Below the pieces are notes generated by a model that was not told the DNA's origin, made no database searches, and was given only the letters and a program-made list of their open reading frames with translations. From the NCBI GenBank assembly GCA_963718605.1, contig OY970363.1, positions 124,001 through 188,000 of the forward strand: a stretch of DNA of 64,000 bases, written 5' to 3'. The DNA is from JACCXE01 sp963718605. Lineage in GTDB: Bacteria; Actinomycetota; Acidimicrobiia; Acidimicrobiales; JACCXE01. Positions 42,281-52,227 of this stretch are shown one piece after another. The first letter of the stretch is position 1; every line of letters begins with the position of its first letter. The position numbers and the translations under genes are program-made.

Positions 42281-43670
42281 TTATTTGACGACGCCGCCCT
42301 TGGTCATGGCGACTACGTCGAGGGCTTTGTCGACTTCGGCTTCGGTCAGTAGGCCGCGCTCGAGTACTACCTGCTTGAGGGTCTTGCCCTCTTTCAGCGA
42401 CTGCTTGATGACCTTGGCGGCCTCGTCGTAGCCGATGTAGGGGTTGAGCGAGGTGCCGACCGAGGGCGACGACAGCGCGTAGGTGAGGCACTGCTCGACG
42501 TTGGCTTCGATGCCGGCGATGCACTTGTCGGCGAAGGTGCGCGAGACGGAGCCGAGCAACCGGATCGACTCGAGCAGGTTGCGGGCGATCACGGGCAGCA
42601 TCACGTTGAGTTCGAAGTTGCCGGCGCTGCCGCCGAACGCGACCGCGGCGTCATTGCCGATCACCTGGGCGACGACCTGGCAGACCGCCTCGGGCACGAC
42701 CGGGTTGACCTTGCCCGGCATGATCGAAGAACCCGGCTGCAGGTCGGGAATGTGGATCTCCATGAGGCCGGTGCGAGGGCCCGAACCCATCCAGCGCAGG
42801 TCGTTGGCGATCTTGTACAACGAGATCGCAATCGTGCGGGTGACGCCGGTCGCCTCGACCAACGCGTCACGCGACGCCTGCGCCTCGAAATGGTCGCGGG
42901 CCTCGGTGAGGGGCAGGCCCTTGTACCGCTTGGCCACCCGCCGGATCACGCCGTCGGCGAACCCAGGAGGGCAGTTCAGGCCCGTCCCCACGGCGGTGCC
43001 GCCGAGCGGCAACTCGCCGACCCGCGGCAGCGCCGCCTTGATCCGCTCGATGCCCATTTCGATTGAGGCTGCGTAACCGGAGAATTCCTGGCCGAGGGTG
43101 ACGGGTGTGGCGTCCATCAGGTGGGTGCGGCCGCTCTTGACGACCTTGTCGAACTCCTTCGACTTCTTCCGCAGCGTCTTGGCCAGGTGCTCGAGCGCCG
43201 GGATCAGGTCCTGCACCAGATCCCGCCGTGGCGGCCACGTGGATGGCGGAGGGAAAGACGTCATTCGACGACTGTGATGCGTTCACATGATCATTCGGGT
43301 GGACGGGCTTGCCGAGCTTCTCGGTGGCGAGCGCCGCGAGCACCTCGTTGGCGTTCATGTTCGACGACGTGCCCGAGCCGGTTTGGTACACGTCGATCGG
43401 GAACTGGTCGCGGTATTCGCCGTCCACAATCTCGTCCGCCGCCGCCGAGATCGCCTTGGCGACGTCGTTCGGAATGATTTTTAACCGGGCGTTTTCCATG
43501 GCCGCCGCGCCCTTGATTGCGGCTAATGCCGAGATTAGGAGGGGGTCAATCGTGAGCCCCGAAATCGGGAAGTTCTCCACCGCGCGCTGCGTCTGAGCAG
43601 CCCATTTGGCCTTCTTGGGGACCCGGACTTCGCCCAGACTGTCGTGCTCGATGCGGTAGCTCTGTGCCAT
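42281..43670 (-). pseudogene. fumC: Class II fumarate hydratase interrupted by a single-base frameshift
   Basis: Start ATG 43670, with MAQSYRIEHDSLGEVRVPKK; the first part runs to SSNDVFPSAIHVAATA. Near 43222-43224 (a GGG run on the coding strand) the frame shifts by one base, and the rest continues LVQDLIPALEHLAKTL, SGRTHLMDATPVTLGQEFSG and the fumarase signature GSSIMPGKVNP to 42281. Deleting one G gives 462 residues, exactly the length of FumC. The enzyme converts fumarate and malate in the TCA cycle and should be important for this organism, so a sequencing or assembly error is more likely than a true pseudogene. Confidence 0.85.
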
Positions 43671-43741
43671 GCGAAAACCCTAGAAGTCGGGCGGAGGGAT
43701 TCCCCAATTGGCGAGCCACTCCGGTAAGGTGTCGCTCCAAC

Positions 43742-44818
43742 GTGTTGCAGATAACGGCCCGCCGGGCTGCCACCGTTCTTGCGCTCATCCTTTCTCTGGG
43801 GACCTTGAGCACGATCGTCGCTCCTACAGCGTCGGCGCAGACTGTCGCGTCCAAAACCGCTGAGGCGGCGCGCATCGCGGCACAGCTCGAGAAGCTCGCC
43901 CAGCGCGCCAGCGTGCTCACCGAGGACTACGACGAGGCGCGCGTCAAGGCCGCCGAACTCGACGCCCGGGCCCGCAACGCCGCGGCCGAGGTCGCTTCCA
44001 CCGAAAGCAAGGCGAAGTCCGCTTCGGCGTCGCTGAAGAAGATGTCGGTCACTGCCTACATGCGCGGCGGCCTGAACAAGACCGCCGCGCTGCCATCTGA
44101 TGGCAGCGACCCCACCCGGGCGCAGTACTACCTGCACTCCGCGGCGAATCAGCAGAAGGACGCGATCGACCAACTCCGCGCCGCCAAGCTCGCCTTGGTC
44201 GAGCGCCAGGCCGGTCTCGACGCCGCCCGGGCCCAGGCCCGCCGCAACCTCGCCGCCGTCAATGCCAAGCGTTCCGCGGCCGCGTCGGCCGAGGCCGCGC
44301 AACGAAGCCTGCTTTCCAAGGTCAAGGGTGACCTCGCCAAGATGGTCGCCGCCGAAAAAGCGCGTCGCAGCGCGACGCCTGCCGCCGCCAAGGGCCGCTC
44401 GTCCCGGGGACGGGTCAACCTCGGTACGCCTCCCGGCGCAGACGCACCCGCCCCGAACGCGGCCGCCCAGGGCGCCGTGAACGAGGCGCGTAACCAGCTC
44501 GGCAAGCCGTACCACTACGGCTCGGCCGGCCCCGGCAGCTTCGACTGCTCGGGCCTTACCTCCTATGTCTGGCGCGTCGGTGGCGGCAAGTCGCTGCCGC
44601 ACTCGTCACGGGCGCAGTACTCGGCAACTTCGCGGATTTCGCTCAACGACATCAAGCCCGGCGACCTCGTGTTCTTCGGCTCCTCCGTCGGCTCGATCCA
44701 CCACGTCGGCATTTACGTCGGTGGCAGCCAGATGATCGACGCCCCCGAAACCGGCGACGTGGTGCGTTACCACTACGCCTTCCGCGGCGACCTCGTCGGC
44801 GTCGGCCGTGTCAACTAG
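43742..44818 (+). CDS. Secreted NlpC/P60 peptidoglycan hydrolase with coiled coil
   Basis: 358 residues from GTG 43742; TTG 43745 is also possible. A signal peptide (residues ~6-33, ending TASA) precedes a long Ala-rich coiled coil (~38-215, EKLAQRASVLTEDYDEA) and a C-terminal NlpC/P60 domain: catalytic Cys in GSFDCSGLTSYVW (~285), His in SIHHVGIYVGG (~325). This resembles RipA/PcsB-type cell-separation hydrolases, which cleave the peptide stems of peptidoglycan. It is divergent from fumC and ends in CTAG shared with copA. Confidence 0.9.
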   Translation: MLQITARRAATVLALILSLGTLSTIVAPTASAQTVASKTAEAARIAAQLEKLAQRASVLTEDYDEARVKAAELDARARNAAAEVASTESKAKSASASLKKMSVTAYMRGGLNKTAALPSDGSDPTRAQYYLHSAANQQKDAIDQLRAAKLALVERQAGLDAARAQARRNLAAVNAKRSAAASAEAAQRSLLSKVKGDLAKMVAAEKARRSATPAAAKGRSSRGRVNLGTPPGADAPAPNAAAQGAVNEARNQLGKPYHYGSAGPGSFDCSGLTSYVWRVGGGKSLPHSSRAQYSATSRISLNDIKPGDLVFFGSSVGSIHHVGIYVGGSQMIDAPETGDVVRYHYAFRGDLVGVGRVN

Positions 44819-47034
44819 CTGAAGCGACGCAACCTCAGGCTGTTCGTCACCACGAACACGCTCGAGAACGCCATCGTCGCGCCGGCGATAAGCGGATTGA
44901 GCAGGCCCGCCGCCGCCAACGGCAATGCCGCCACGTTGTAGGCGAAGGCCCAAAAGAGGTTGCCCTTGATGATGCGCAGGGTGCGCCGAGACAGGCGGAT
45001 TGCGTCTGCGGCCGAAGTCAGATCGCCACGCACGAGCGTTAGGTCCGACGCCTCGATCGCGGCGTCGGTGCCGGTGCCCATCGCGATGCCCAGATCCGCC
45101 TGAGCCAACGCCGCGGCGTCGTTCACGCCGTCGCCGACCATCGCCACCACGCGGCCCTCGGACTGCAGCCGACGAATCACCTCGAGCTTCTCGGCCGGCA
45201 GCACGTCGGCAATTACCTCGTCGATCCCGACTTCACTCGCGATGGTCTTGGCCGCCGCCTCGTTGTCGCCGGTCAGGAGTACCGGTCGGAGCCCCAGCGA
45301 CTTCAGCTGATCCACGGCGTCCTTCGACGTGGCCTTCACGGTGTCGGCCACCACGAGGATCGCTTTGAGCTCTCCGTCCCAGCCCGCGAGCACCGCCGTG
45401 CGCCCCGCCGCCTCGGCATCGCGTTTTGCGGCGCCTAGTTGGTCGCTGAGCCGCAAGCCCCAGTCGGCGACGAAACGTTCCCGGCCTGCGATAACCCCGT
45501 GACCGTCGACGACGCCCTGCACCCCCAGGCCTTCGGTGTTGGCGAACGACTCGACCGGCGGCAATCCGCCCACCTCGTCGCGCGCCCCGGTCGCTATCGC
45601 CTGCGCAATCGGATGCTCGGAAGCGTGTTCGAGCGCCCCGACGAGTCGCAACACCTCGGTGCGTGTGGTGCCTGGTTCGATTACGACGTCGACCAGCGTC
45701 ATTCGGCCAGTGGTAACCGTGCCGGTCTTGTCCAACACGATCGTGTCGATGCGACGAGTCGACTCCAACACTTCCGGGCCCTTGATGAGGATCCCCATCT
45801 GGGCGCCGCGACCGGTGCCGACCAGGATCGCGGTCGGGGTGGCGAGCCCGAGCGCGCACGGGCAGGCGATGATCAGCACGGCCACCGCCGCGGTGAGCGC
45901 AGTCGAAGACGACTCGCCGGTCGCGAGCCAAACGCCCAGCGTCGCGATCGCCAACACGATGACGATCGGGACGAAGATCGCCGATACCCGATCGGCCAAA
46001 CGCTGGATCGGCGCCTTGCCGAGTTGCGCGTCGTTCACCATCCGAGCCATCTGTGCGAGTTGGGTATCGCTGCCAACGCGCGTAGCGCAGATCACCAATC
46101 GACCACCCGCGTTGACGGTGGCGCCGATCACCGCGTCCCCCGGCCCCGCCTCCACCGGAACGCTCTCGCCGGTGATCAATGACGCGTCGATAGCGGACTG
46201 ACCGTCTTCGATTACGCCGTCGGTCGCGATCTTCTCGCCGGGCCGCACGACGAACCGATCCCCCACCACGAGCTGATCGATCGGGATGCGCTGCTCGTTC
46301 CCGTCCCGCAGCACGGCGACGTCCTTCGCGCCGAGTTCCATCAGCGCCTTCAGCGCGGCGCCCGACTGCCGCTTGGCCCGGGCCTCGAGATAGCGCCCGG
46401 CGAGGATGAACAGCGTGACCGCGCTCGCGACTTCCAGATAGATCTCGTGGGTTCCGGAGCCGCGTTGCACGTCGAAGCTGAAGGTCATCTTCATGCCGGG
46501 CATGCCGGCGTCACCGATGAACAGCGCGTACAGCGACCACCCGTAGGCGGCGAGGGTGCCCATCGATATGAGCGTGTCCATTCCAGCCGCACCGTGCTTG
46601 GCGCTGGCCCAGGCCGCCTTATGGAACGGATAACCGCCCCACACGACGACCGGTGACGCAAGGGTGAGGGCCAGCCACTGCCAGTTGTCGAACTGCAGCG
46701 CGGGGATCATCGACATCAAGAGGACCGGGGCCGTCAGCGCAAGGCACAGGAGCACACGGGTGCGCAGCGCGTCAGGATCGTCGCCGCCCGAGTGGTGATG
46801 ACCCTCCGGCATGGCTTCGTGCGCGTCGGCGGGCGCGTGCGCGGTGTAGCCGGCGGCTTCCACTTGCGCTACTAGGTCATTGGTCGTGACGCCTTCGGGG
46901 AAGGTCACCTTCGCCTGGTCCGTCGCGAAATTCACCGCGGCAGTTACGCCTTCGAGTTTGTTGAGCCGCTTCTCGATATTGGCCGCGCACGCCGCGCAGG
47001 TCATTCCGCCAATAACCAGCTCAACCGTTTCCAT
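44815..47034 (-). CDS. copA: Copper-exporting P1B-type ATPase
   Basis: 739 residues. The N-terminal metal-binding domain has GMTCAACAANIEKRL (CxxC); the membrane CPC motif is IACPCALGLATP; the phosphorylation site is VLDKTGTVTTG; TGES and GDGVNDAAALAQADLGIAMG complete the P-type motifs. Eight helices are expected, and a short His-rich segment (EGHHHSGGDD) follows the first domain. It exports Cu(I). It is divergent from csoR across a 38-base gap containing the CsoR operator. Confidence 0.95.
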   Translation of the reverse strand: METVELVIGGMTCAACAANIEKRLNKLEGVTAAVNFATDQAKVTFPEGVTTNDLVAQVEAAGYTAHAPADAHEAMPEGHHHSGGDDPDALRTRVLLCLALTAPVLLMSMIPALQFDNWQWLALTLASPVVVWGGYPFHKAAWASAKHGAAGMDTLISMGTLAAYGWSLYALFIGDAGMPGMKMTFSFDVQRGSGTHEIYLEVASAVTLFILAGRYLEARAKRQSGAALKALMELGAKDVAVLRDGNEQRIPIDQLVVGDRFVVRPGEKIATDGVIEDGQSAIDASLITGESVPVEAGPGDAVIGATVNAGGRLVICATRVGSDTQLAQMARMVNDAQLGKAPIQRLADRVSAIFVPIVIVLAIATLGVWLATGESSSTALTAAVAVLIIACPCALGLATPTAILVGTGRGAQMGILIKGPEVLESTRRIDTIVLDKTGTVTTGRMTLVDVVIEPGTTRTEVLRLVGALEHASEHPIAQAIATGARDEVGGLPPVESFANTEGLGVQGVVDGHGVIAGRERFVADWGLRLSDQLGAAKRDAEAAGRTAVLAGWDGELKAILVVADTVKATSKDAVDQLKSLGLRPVLLTGDNEAAAKTIASEVGIDEVIADVLPAEKLEVIRRLQSEGRVVAMVGDGVNDAAALAQADLGIAMGTGTDAAIEASDLTLVRGDLTSAADAIRLSRRTLRIIKGNLFWAFAYNVAALPLAAAGLLNPLIAGATMAFSSVFVVTNSLRLRRFS

Positions 47035-47044
47035 GCTCGCATCG

Positions 47045-47063
47045 TATACCCCCAGGGGGTATA
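47045..47063. promoter_or_regulatory. CsoR operator
   Basis: TATACCCCC-A-GGGGGTATA, a perfect 9-bp-arm palindrome with a single central base, in the gap between divergent copA and csoR. This matches the known CsoR-type G/C-tract operator. It should control both genes. Confidence 0.88.
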
Positions 47064-47072
47064 GTTCAACCC

Positions 47073-47363
47073 ATGCCGAACCCCACGCGTGGCTATAGCG
47101 CCGACAAGGACCAACTCACGAAGCGGCTGTCCCGCATCGAGGGGCAGGTGCGCGGCATTTCACGCATGGTCGAAGACGACCGCTATTGCATCGACGTACT
47201 CACACAGATCACCGCGATTCAGGCGGCGCTCGACAAGGTCGCGCTCGGCCTGCTCGACGGCCACGCCCGCCACTGCCTGGTCGATGGTGGGGGCGGCCCC
47301 ACCGACCCCGGCGAACGCGTCGAGGAATTGATGGGCGCGGTCGGCCGGATGCTCAGCCGCTAG
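47073..47363 (+). CDS. csoR: Copper-sensing repressor CsoR
   Basis: 96 residues. LTKRLSRIEGQVRGISRMVE is the family start; the Cu(I) ligands are Cys in DRYCIDVLTQ and His, Cys in GHARHCLVDG. It represses copper export genes until Cu(I) binds. The G/C-tract operator upstream and the neighbour copA give direct support. It ends in CTAG shared with the SDR gene. Confidence 0.95.
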   Translation: MPNPTRGYSADKDQLTKRLSRIEGQVRGISRMVEDDRYCIDVLTQITAIQAALDKVALGLLDGHARHCLVDGGGGPTDPGERVEELMGAVGRMLSR

Positions 47364-48145
47364 TCAGCCAACCCCGGCGGCTTGCGGTGTTCGCCACCAT
47401 CGCGGCGCGGCCCCGGCACGTTGTGGAACCGGTAGGGAACACCACCGGTTCCCGCCTGGATGATGTGCGCAGCGCCCGGCTCGCCCGTCGTCATGAGTTC
47501 GTACACCGCGTCGGCGACCTCTTCCGGTTCGATGAGCGGGAAGTTGGCCGCCTTCAACATCTTCTTCGCCTCCTCGCCCGGCAGCGGCGTGTCGACGATG
47601 CCCGGGCAGATCGCGTTGATCACGATGCCCTTGTCCGACCATTGAATTCCGGCGGAGCGAACGAGTCCGACCACGGCGTGCTTGGTCAACGCGTAGATGG
47701 GGTCGTTCGAGAACGCGATTATCCCGGCGAGCGAAGCGGTCGCGACGATCCGACCCCCGCCGCGCTCGGCGAGCAGCGGCAACACCGCTTTCATGCCCCA
47801 CACCACGCCGTCGACGTTCGCGCCCATGATCCGGCGGTACTGCTGTTCGGTCAACTTGGTGAGGTCGCTCTCGCCCGTCGTAACGCCGGCATTCAGGTGG
47901 ACGAGGTCAAGGCCGCCCTCGTTGGCATGGATGGACGCCATCGCCGCGTCCCAATCCGCGGGCGCACTGACGTCCATGACGATCGCTCGTCCGTCGAATT
48001 CCTTGGCCGCGAGTTCGGCCGCCTCCGCGTTGCGGTCGGCGATGACCACCGTCGCGCCTTCGTCGCGCAGGCGCCGGGCGACCGCGTAACCGATCCCCGA
48101 CCCCCCACCCGTTACCAGCGCGACCTTGCCATCGAGAGTTCCCAT
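47360..48145 (-). CDS. Short-chain dehydrogenase/reductase
   Basis: 261 residues. NAD(P)-binding TGGGSGIG (residues ~13-20), NAG motif as LNAGVT (~85), catalytic Ser in TASLAGI and Tyr/Lys in YALTKHAVVG (~150). Substrate unknown. The acidic residue at the end of strand 2 (VVIADRN) suggests NAD preference. Terminates at a CTAG shared with csoR; divergent from the quinone oxidoreductase-like gene with a 20-base gap. Confidence 0.88.
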   Translation of the reverse strand: MGTLDGKVALVTGGGSGIGYAVARRLRDEGATVVIADRNAEAAELAAKEFDGRAIVMDVSAPADWDAAMASIHANEGGLDLVHLNAGVTTGESDLTKLTEQQYRRIMGANVDGVVWGMKAVLPLLAERGGGRIVATASLAGIIAFSNDPIYALTKHAVVGLVRSAGIQWSDKGIVINAICPGIVDTPLPGEEAKKMLKAANFPLIEPEEVADAVYELMTTGEPGAAHIIQAGTGGVPYRFHNVPGPRRDGGEHRKPPGLAD

Positions 48146-48165
48146 GGCCAGTACCTTGCCCCGTT

Positions 48166-49119
48166 GTGCGATGCCTTGCCATCAAGACCGACGGAGCCCT
48201 CGAGATCGAAGAGCGGCCCGCGCCCGTGGCCGCGCCGGGCGAAGTAGTGGTCGAGGTACGCGCCGCCGGCCTGAACGCGGCCGACCTCATGCAGCGGCGC
48301 GGTATGTATCCGGCGCCGCCGGGTTCGCCGCCCGACATTCCCGGCATGGAGTTGGCCGGCGTGGTCGCTTCGATCGGTGATGGTGTGACGTCGGTCGCGG
48401 TCGGTGACCGCGTGATGGCCGTGGTGGGCGGCGGCGCGCAAGCCACGCACTGCGTGGTGCACGAACGCGTCCTCATGCGCGTGCCCGACTCGATCGCATG
48501 GGCCGAAGCCGGCGGCTTCCCCGAAGCGTTTATGACCGCGCACGACGCGCTCTTCACGCAGTGCGGCCTCGCCACGGGCGACCGCGTCGCCGTGCACGGC
48601 GCCGCCGGCGGCGTGGGCACGGCCGCGGTGCAGCTCGCGCATGCTACGGGCGCGCACGTGACGGCCACCGTGCGGGACCCGGCGCGTCATGACGACGTCC
48701 GCGGCCTCGGCGCCGACGTGACGATCACGCCCGACGAGTTTGCGGGCACCGGGCCCTACGACGTGATTCTCGAACTCGTCGGCGCACCGAACATGGCCGC
48801 CAATCTCGACGCGATAGCGATCGGTGGACGGATCAGCGTGATCGGTGTGGGCGGCGGGTTCAGCGCGGAGGTGAATCTGTTGGCGCTGATGAGCAAGCGA
48901 GCGACGATTCGAGGTTCAACGCTGCGGGCGCGCCCGCTCGAACAAAAGGCCGACGCGGCGCGTCGGCTTGAACACCATGCGGTCGGCTTGCTGGCGGACG
49001 GGCGCCTGCGAGTGCCTGTCCTCGGGACGTTCCCGTTGGGAGACGCGGCTGCCGCCTACGACCGCTTCGCGGCCGGAGGCAAGCTCGGCAAGATTGTCTT
49101 GGTGAACGAGGGCGCTTAG
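48166..49119 (+). CDS. Quinone oxidoreductase-like MDR protein (PIG3/QOR type)
   Basis: 317 residues from GTG 48166. VRAAGLNAADLMQRRGMYP and GMELAGVVASIGDGVTSVAVGD are the zinc-free MDR N-domain; HGAAGGVGTAAVQLAHATGA is the NADPH site. GGRISVIGVGGG and KRATIRGSTLRARP match PIG3-like NADPH:quinone oxidoreductases. It ends in TTAG shared with bldC. Confidence 0.88.
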   Translation: MRCLAIKTDGALEIEERPAPVAAPGEVVVEVRAAGLNAADLMQRRGMYPAPPGSPPDIPGMELAGVVASIGDGVTSVAVGDRVMAVVGGGAQATHCVVHERVLMRVPDSIAWAEAGGFPEAFMTAHDALFTQCGLATGDRVAVHGAAGGVGTAAVQLAHATGAHVTATVRDPARHDDVRGLGADVTITPDEFAGTGPYDVILELVGAPNMAANLDAIAIGGRISVIGVGGGFSAEVNLLALMSKRATIRGSTLRARPLEQKADAARRLEHHAVGLLADGRLRVPVLGTFPLGDAAAAYDRFAAGGKLGKIVLVNEGA

Positions 49120-49316
49120 CCCTCGACGGCGACTTCCTCGAAGCGCTCGAGGAGATCCTTCACCTCGGAAGCACGAAATCGACGGTGGCCACCGAGGGTG
49201 CGCAACGCCGTGAGCTTGCCTGAACGTGCCCATCGGGTCACGGTCTTCGGACTGACCCGGAACATCGCGGCAACTTCAGCGGGAGTCAGGAGGTCGGACT
49301 CGACTTGGATAGACAT
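49116..49316 (-). CDS. bldC: BldC-family MerR-type transcriptional regulator
   Basis: 66 residues, the size of BldC. LLTPAEVAAMFRVSPKTVTR is the helix-turn-helix and TLGGHRRFRASEVKDLL the wing. BldC binds direct repeats in AT-rich DNA and controls development and other genes in actinobacteria. In non-sporulating relatives it is a general regulator. The ATG is at 49316. It supports the actinobacterial assignment. Confidence 0.92.
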   Translation of the reverse strand: MSIQVESDLLTPAEVAAMFRVSPKTVTRWARSGKLTALRTLGGHRRFRASEVKDLLERFEEVAVEG

Positions 49317-49396
49317 AGCCCTTCAACGGTCAAGAACGGAAAATCTGGCGAAATTGTCCGAATTTCTTACTTTCCCGGTAAATGAGCCCCGCTCGG

Positions 49397-50155
49397 CTAC
49401 ACGGCGGTCCATCCCCCGTCGACGCACAGCGTCTGACCGGTGACGAACGACGAGGCGTCGCTGGCCAGGAACAACAGCGCACCGTCGAGTTCGTGCGGCT
49501 CGCCGGTGCGGCCCATCGGTGTCTTGCGCCGGGCCCACACGAGCGCGTTCTCGTCCCCGAACATCTCGGCGGTCATCTCCGACTCGAACCACCCCGGAGC
49601 GAGGGCGTTGACGCGGATGCCTTTGCGGGCCCATTGCACAGCCAACTCGCGCGTGAGCTGAATGACCGCGCCCTTCGACGACGTATACGACGCCTGCGGC
49701 ACCTGACCCGACGCGACCATCCCAAGGATCGACGCGATGTTCACGATCGTGCCGCCGCCCGCGGCGAGCATGTGCCGGCCGGCCTTTTGGGACAACGCGA
49801 ACGTCGCCGTGAGGTTCACGGCCACGACCGATCGGAAGTAGTCGAGGTCTTCCAATTCGGCGGGGATCGGCGATCCGATACCGGCGTTGTTCACGACGAT
49901 GTCGATCTTGCCGAACTCGGTGAGCGTGGCGTCGACGAGCGCTTCCAGGTCGTCGTCGTTGACGACGTCGCACTGCACGGCGAGCGCGCCGGGCAAGTCG
50001 TTGGCGAGTTCCTTGAGACGGTCGACGCGGCGGGCCGCGATGACGAGGTCCGCACCCGCACCGTGCAGCGTGCGGGCGAAGCGCACACCTAAGCCTGACG
50101 ATGCGCCGGTCACGATTGCGGTCTTGCCTTTGAGACTGAACAGGTCGCTGGACAC
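49397..50155 (-). CDS. Short-chain dehydrogenase/reductase (FabG-like)
   Basis: 252 residues. TGASSGLG (~15), NNAGIG (~88), Ser in NIASILG (~140) and the Tyr-Lys pair in YTSSKGAVIQL (~157), then the LAPGWFESEM and LCVDGGWTAV ends typical of the classical SDR/FabG group. Ends of the operon sulfatase-TetR-SDR: 9 bases separate it from the TetR gene. The TetR and sulfatase suggest a steroid or sulfated metabolite, but the substrate is not known. Confidence 0.88.
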   Translation of the reverse strand: MSSDLFSLKGKTAIVTGASSGLGVRFARTLHGAGADLVIAARRVDRLKELANDLPGALAVQCDVVNDDDLEALVDATLTEFGKIDIVVNNAGIGSPIPAELEDLDYFRSVVAVNLTATFALSQKAGRHMLAAGGGTIVNIASILGMVASGQVPQASYTSSKGAVIQLTRELAVQWARKGIRVNALAPGWFESEMTAEMFGDENALVWARRKTPMGRTGEPHELDGALLFLASDASSFVTGQTLCVDGGWTAV

Positions 50156-50164
50156 GCCCAGACT

Positions 50165-50647
50165 TTAGGAATCCGCGGCGATGACCGCGGCAGCCACCTT
50201 CATTACGTGGGCGATATCGGGCGCGGTCGGCATTTCGCGCCCCAGGGCTTGCATCACGATCGCGCCGACGGCCATCAGCTCGAGGGCGAGATGCATGGAC
50301 TCGGGGTCGACGTCGGCGGGCGCACCCCGTTCGCCGATTACCTGCTCGATCTGCTCCTCAGCTGCCTTCAACGCGGCGTCGACGGCGGCGGCGGCGGCCT
50401 TGTCGCGCGGGGCCATGGCGAGCAGGTCCAAGAACAGGCGGTGTTGCGTTTCGCAACCGGCGGCCAGCGCGGCCGTAAGCAGATCGGCCTTGCTTTCGAA
50501 GTTGCCGTAGATGGCACCAGTAGTGAGCCCGGCGCGGCGTGCGACCTCCGCGACCCGCGTGCCCTCGAACCCCTTCTCCAAAAACACCTCCGTCGCCGCG
50601 GTGAGCAACCGCTCGCGGGTGCTGTCGACTTCCAAGCGCGTTCTCAT
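50165..50647 (-). CDS. TetR-family transcriptional regulator
   Basis: 160 residues. The N-terminal HTH is STRERLLTAATEVFLEKGFE / AGLTTGAIYGNFESKADLL (residues ~9-52). The ligand domain is short. It starts at an ATG overlapping the sulfatase stop (ATGA) and lies 9 bases upstream of the SDR gene, so it is within the sulfatase-SDR operon that it may regulate. Confidence 0.85.
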   Translation of the reverse strand: MRTRLEVDSTRERLLTAATEVFLEKGFEGTRVAEVARRAGLTTGAIYGNFESKADLLTAALAAGCETQHRLFLDLLAMAPRDKAAAAAVDAALKAAEEQIEQVIGERGAPADVDPESMHLALELMAVGAIVMQALGREMPTAPDIAHVMKVAAAVIAADS

Positions 50648-52217
50648 GCCACGAATGTCGGCGCGTTGCCGCGGTCGTCGTGCTCCATCAGCGAACGGGC
50701 GAGGCGCTCGGACATGTCGGCACGGAACGACTTGGCCGCGGGATCCTCGAACGCGTTGTGCATTTCGTCGGGGTCCTCGGCGCGATCGAACAACTCGCCA
50801 TGGTCGCTGCCGCGGTAAAGCGACACGCGTCCGTCCTTCGTAATGAGCGTGCGCATGCGCAGCGGCTCGCCGAGACCGGCGAGGTCGAACGGTTCGTCCT
50901 CCTCGACCAGCACTTCGTCGCGCACGGATGCGTAGGCGTCATTCGTGAGCGGCACGAGACTGAAGCCCTGCATGCCTTCGTAGGCGTCGACGCCACCGAG
51001 TTCGAGGAACGTCGAGGCGAGATCGATCGTCGACGCGAACGCGTCGGTCGTGGCAACTCGCTCGCCGTTGAGACGCGGGTCGGCGATTACCAGCGGCACC
51101 TTGAGCGCGCCGAGATAATGCATGGACGCCTTCAACATCAGACCGTGATCGCCGAACATCTCGCCGTGATCGCTCGTGAAAATGACGACGGTGTTGTCGG
51201 CTTGGCCGCTGGTCTCGAGCGCGTCGAGCACCGTGCCAATCGCCTGATCGATCAACGTGATCGCGCCGTACTCCTTGGCCGCCGCCTCACGGAAGACCTC
51301 CTCGGTGGGCGAGAACGGCAAGACGACCATCGGCGGCGGCTCTTGTCCGCGGGTCGCGCGGAAGTTCTTCAGGTGTTGCATCGACGTCGTGTGCTCGTCG
51401 TCGAACGTTGCCGGCAGCACGACGTCGGCTGGGTCGTACATGTCGTAGAACTCGCCCGGCGGGCTGAAGGGATGGTGCGGGTCGGGGAACGAGCACTGCA
51501 GAAACCACGGCTCGTCGCCGCTGGCGTTGTCGTTCACGAACGCGGCGCTGCGCTCGCCGACCCAGGTCGTCGGATACAGCTCGACGGGCATGGCGCTTTG
51601 CCAGACCTGCCACCAACCCGCGTAGTTCTGGGCGCGTTCGCCGCACCTTGGATCTCAGCGGGGTCAACGCCCTGGCTAACCAACCACCGCCAGTAGTGAC
51701 CACTCACCAAGTCGGCATGGCCCACCGCGAACTCACAGTGGCCGAAGCCGTAGAAGTCCGGTGGCATCTCGACGTCGCCCTCGCGGTAGCGCTGCTCGTT
51801 CTCGAGCATGTCCCAGCCGTAAGGCATCGCGTCTTCCATTGCCTGATGCGCTTTGAAGAACCGCTTGCGCACCGCGCCGATGATGTTAGCGCCGTTGCCC
51901 ATGTTCTGGAGGTGCGCCTTACCGATGAGGCCCGTGTTGTAACCGGTGCGCTTCAGTTCTCGGATGGCGGTGGACGAGTACCAGTCCAGAGAGATGCCGT
52001 TGAAGCGCGTGCCGTGCGCGGAAGGCATGCGTCCGGTGATCATCGTCGATCGGTTCGGCATGCAGATCGGGTTCGAGACATACGCCTCGGTACAAACGGT
52101 GCCGCGCGCCGCGAGTGCATCGAGGTTCGGAGTTTGCACGACGGGGTTGCCGCCGAATCCGGTGTGATCGGCCCGATGCTGATCGGTCACGATCAGCAAT
52201 ATGTTTGGCCGACTCAC
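50644..52217 (-). pseudogene. Type I sulfatase interrupted by a single-base frameshift
   Basis: Start ATG 52217 with RPNILLIVTDQHRADHTGFG; the formylglycine site is NPICMPNRSTMITGR (C-x-P-x-R, Cys type), so maturation needs a formylglycine-generating enzyme. The first part runs to GVDPAEIQG; near 51640-51644 (GCGGCG on the coding strand) the frame shifts and the second part continues GERAQNYAGWWQVWQSAMP, FTSDHGEMFGDHGLMLK and the C-terminal end. Adding one base gives 524 residues. It cleaves sulfate esters of an unknown substrate. Real frameshift or sequence error cannot be decided. Confidence 0.82.
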
Positions 52218-52227
52218 GGCCGTTGTC

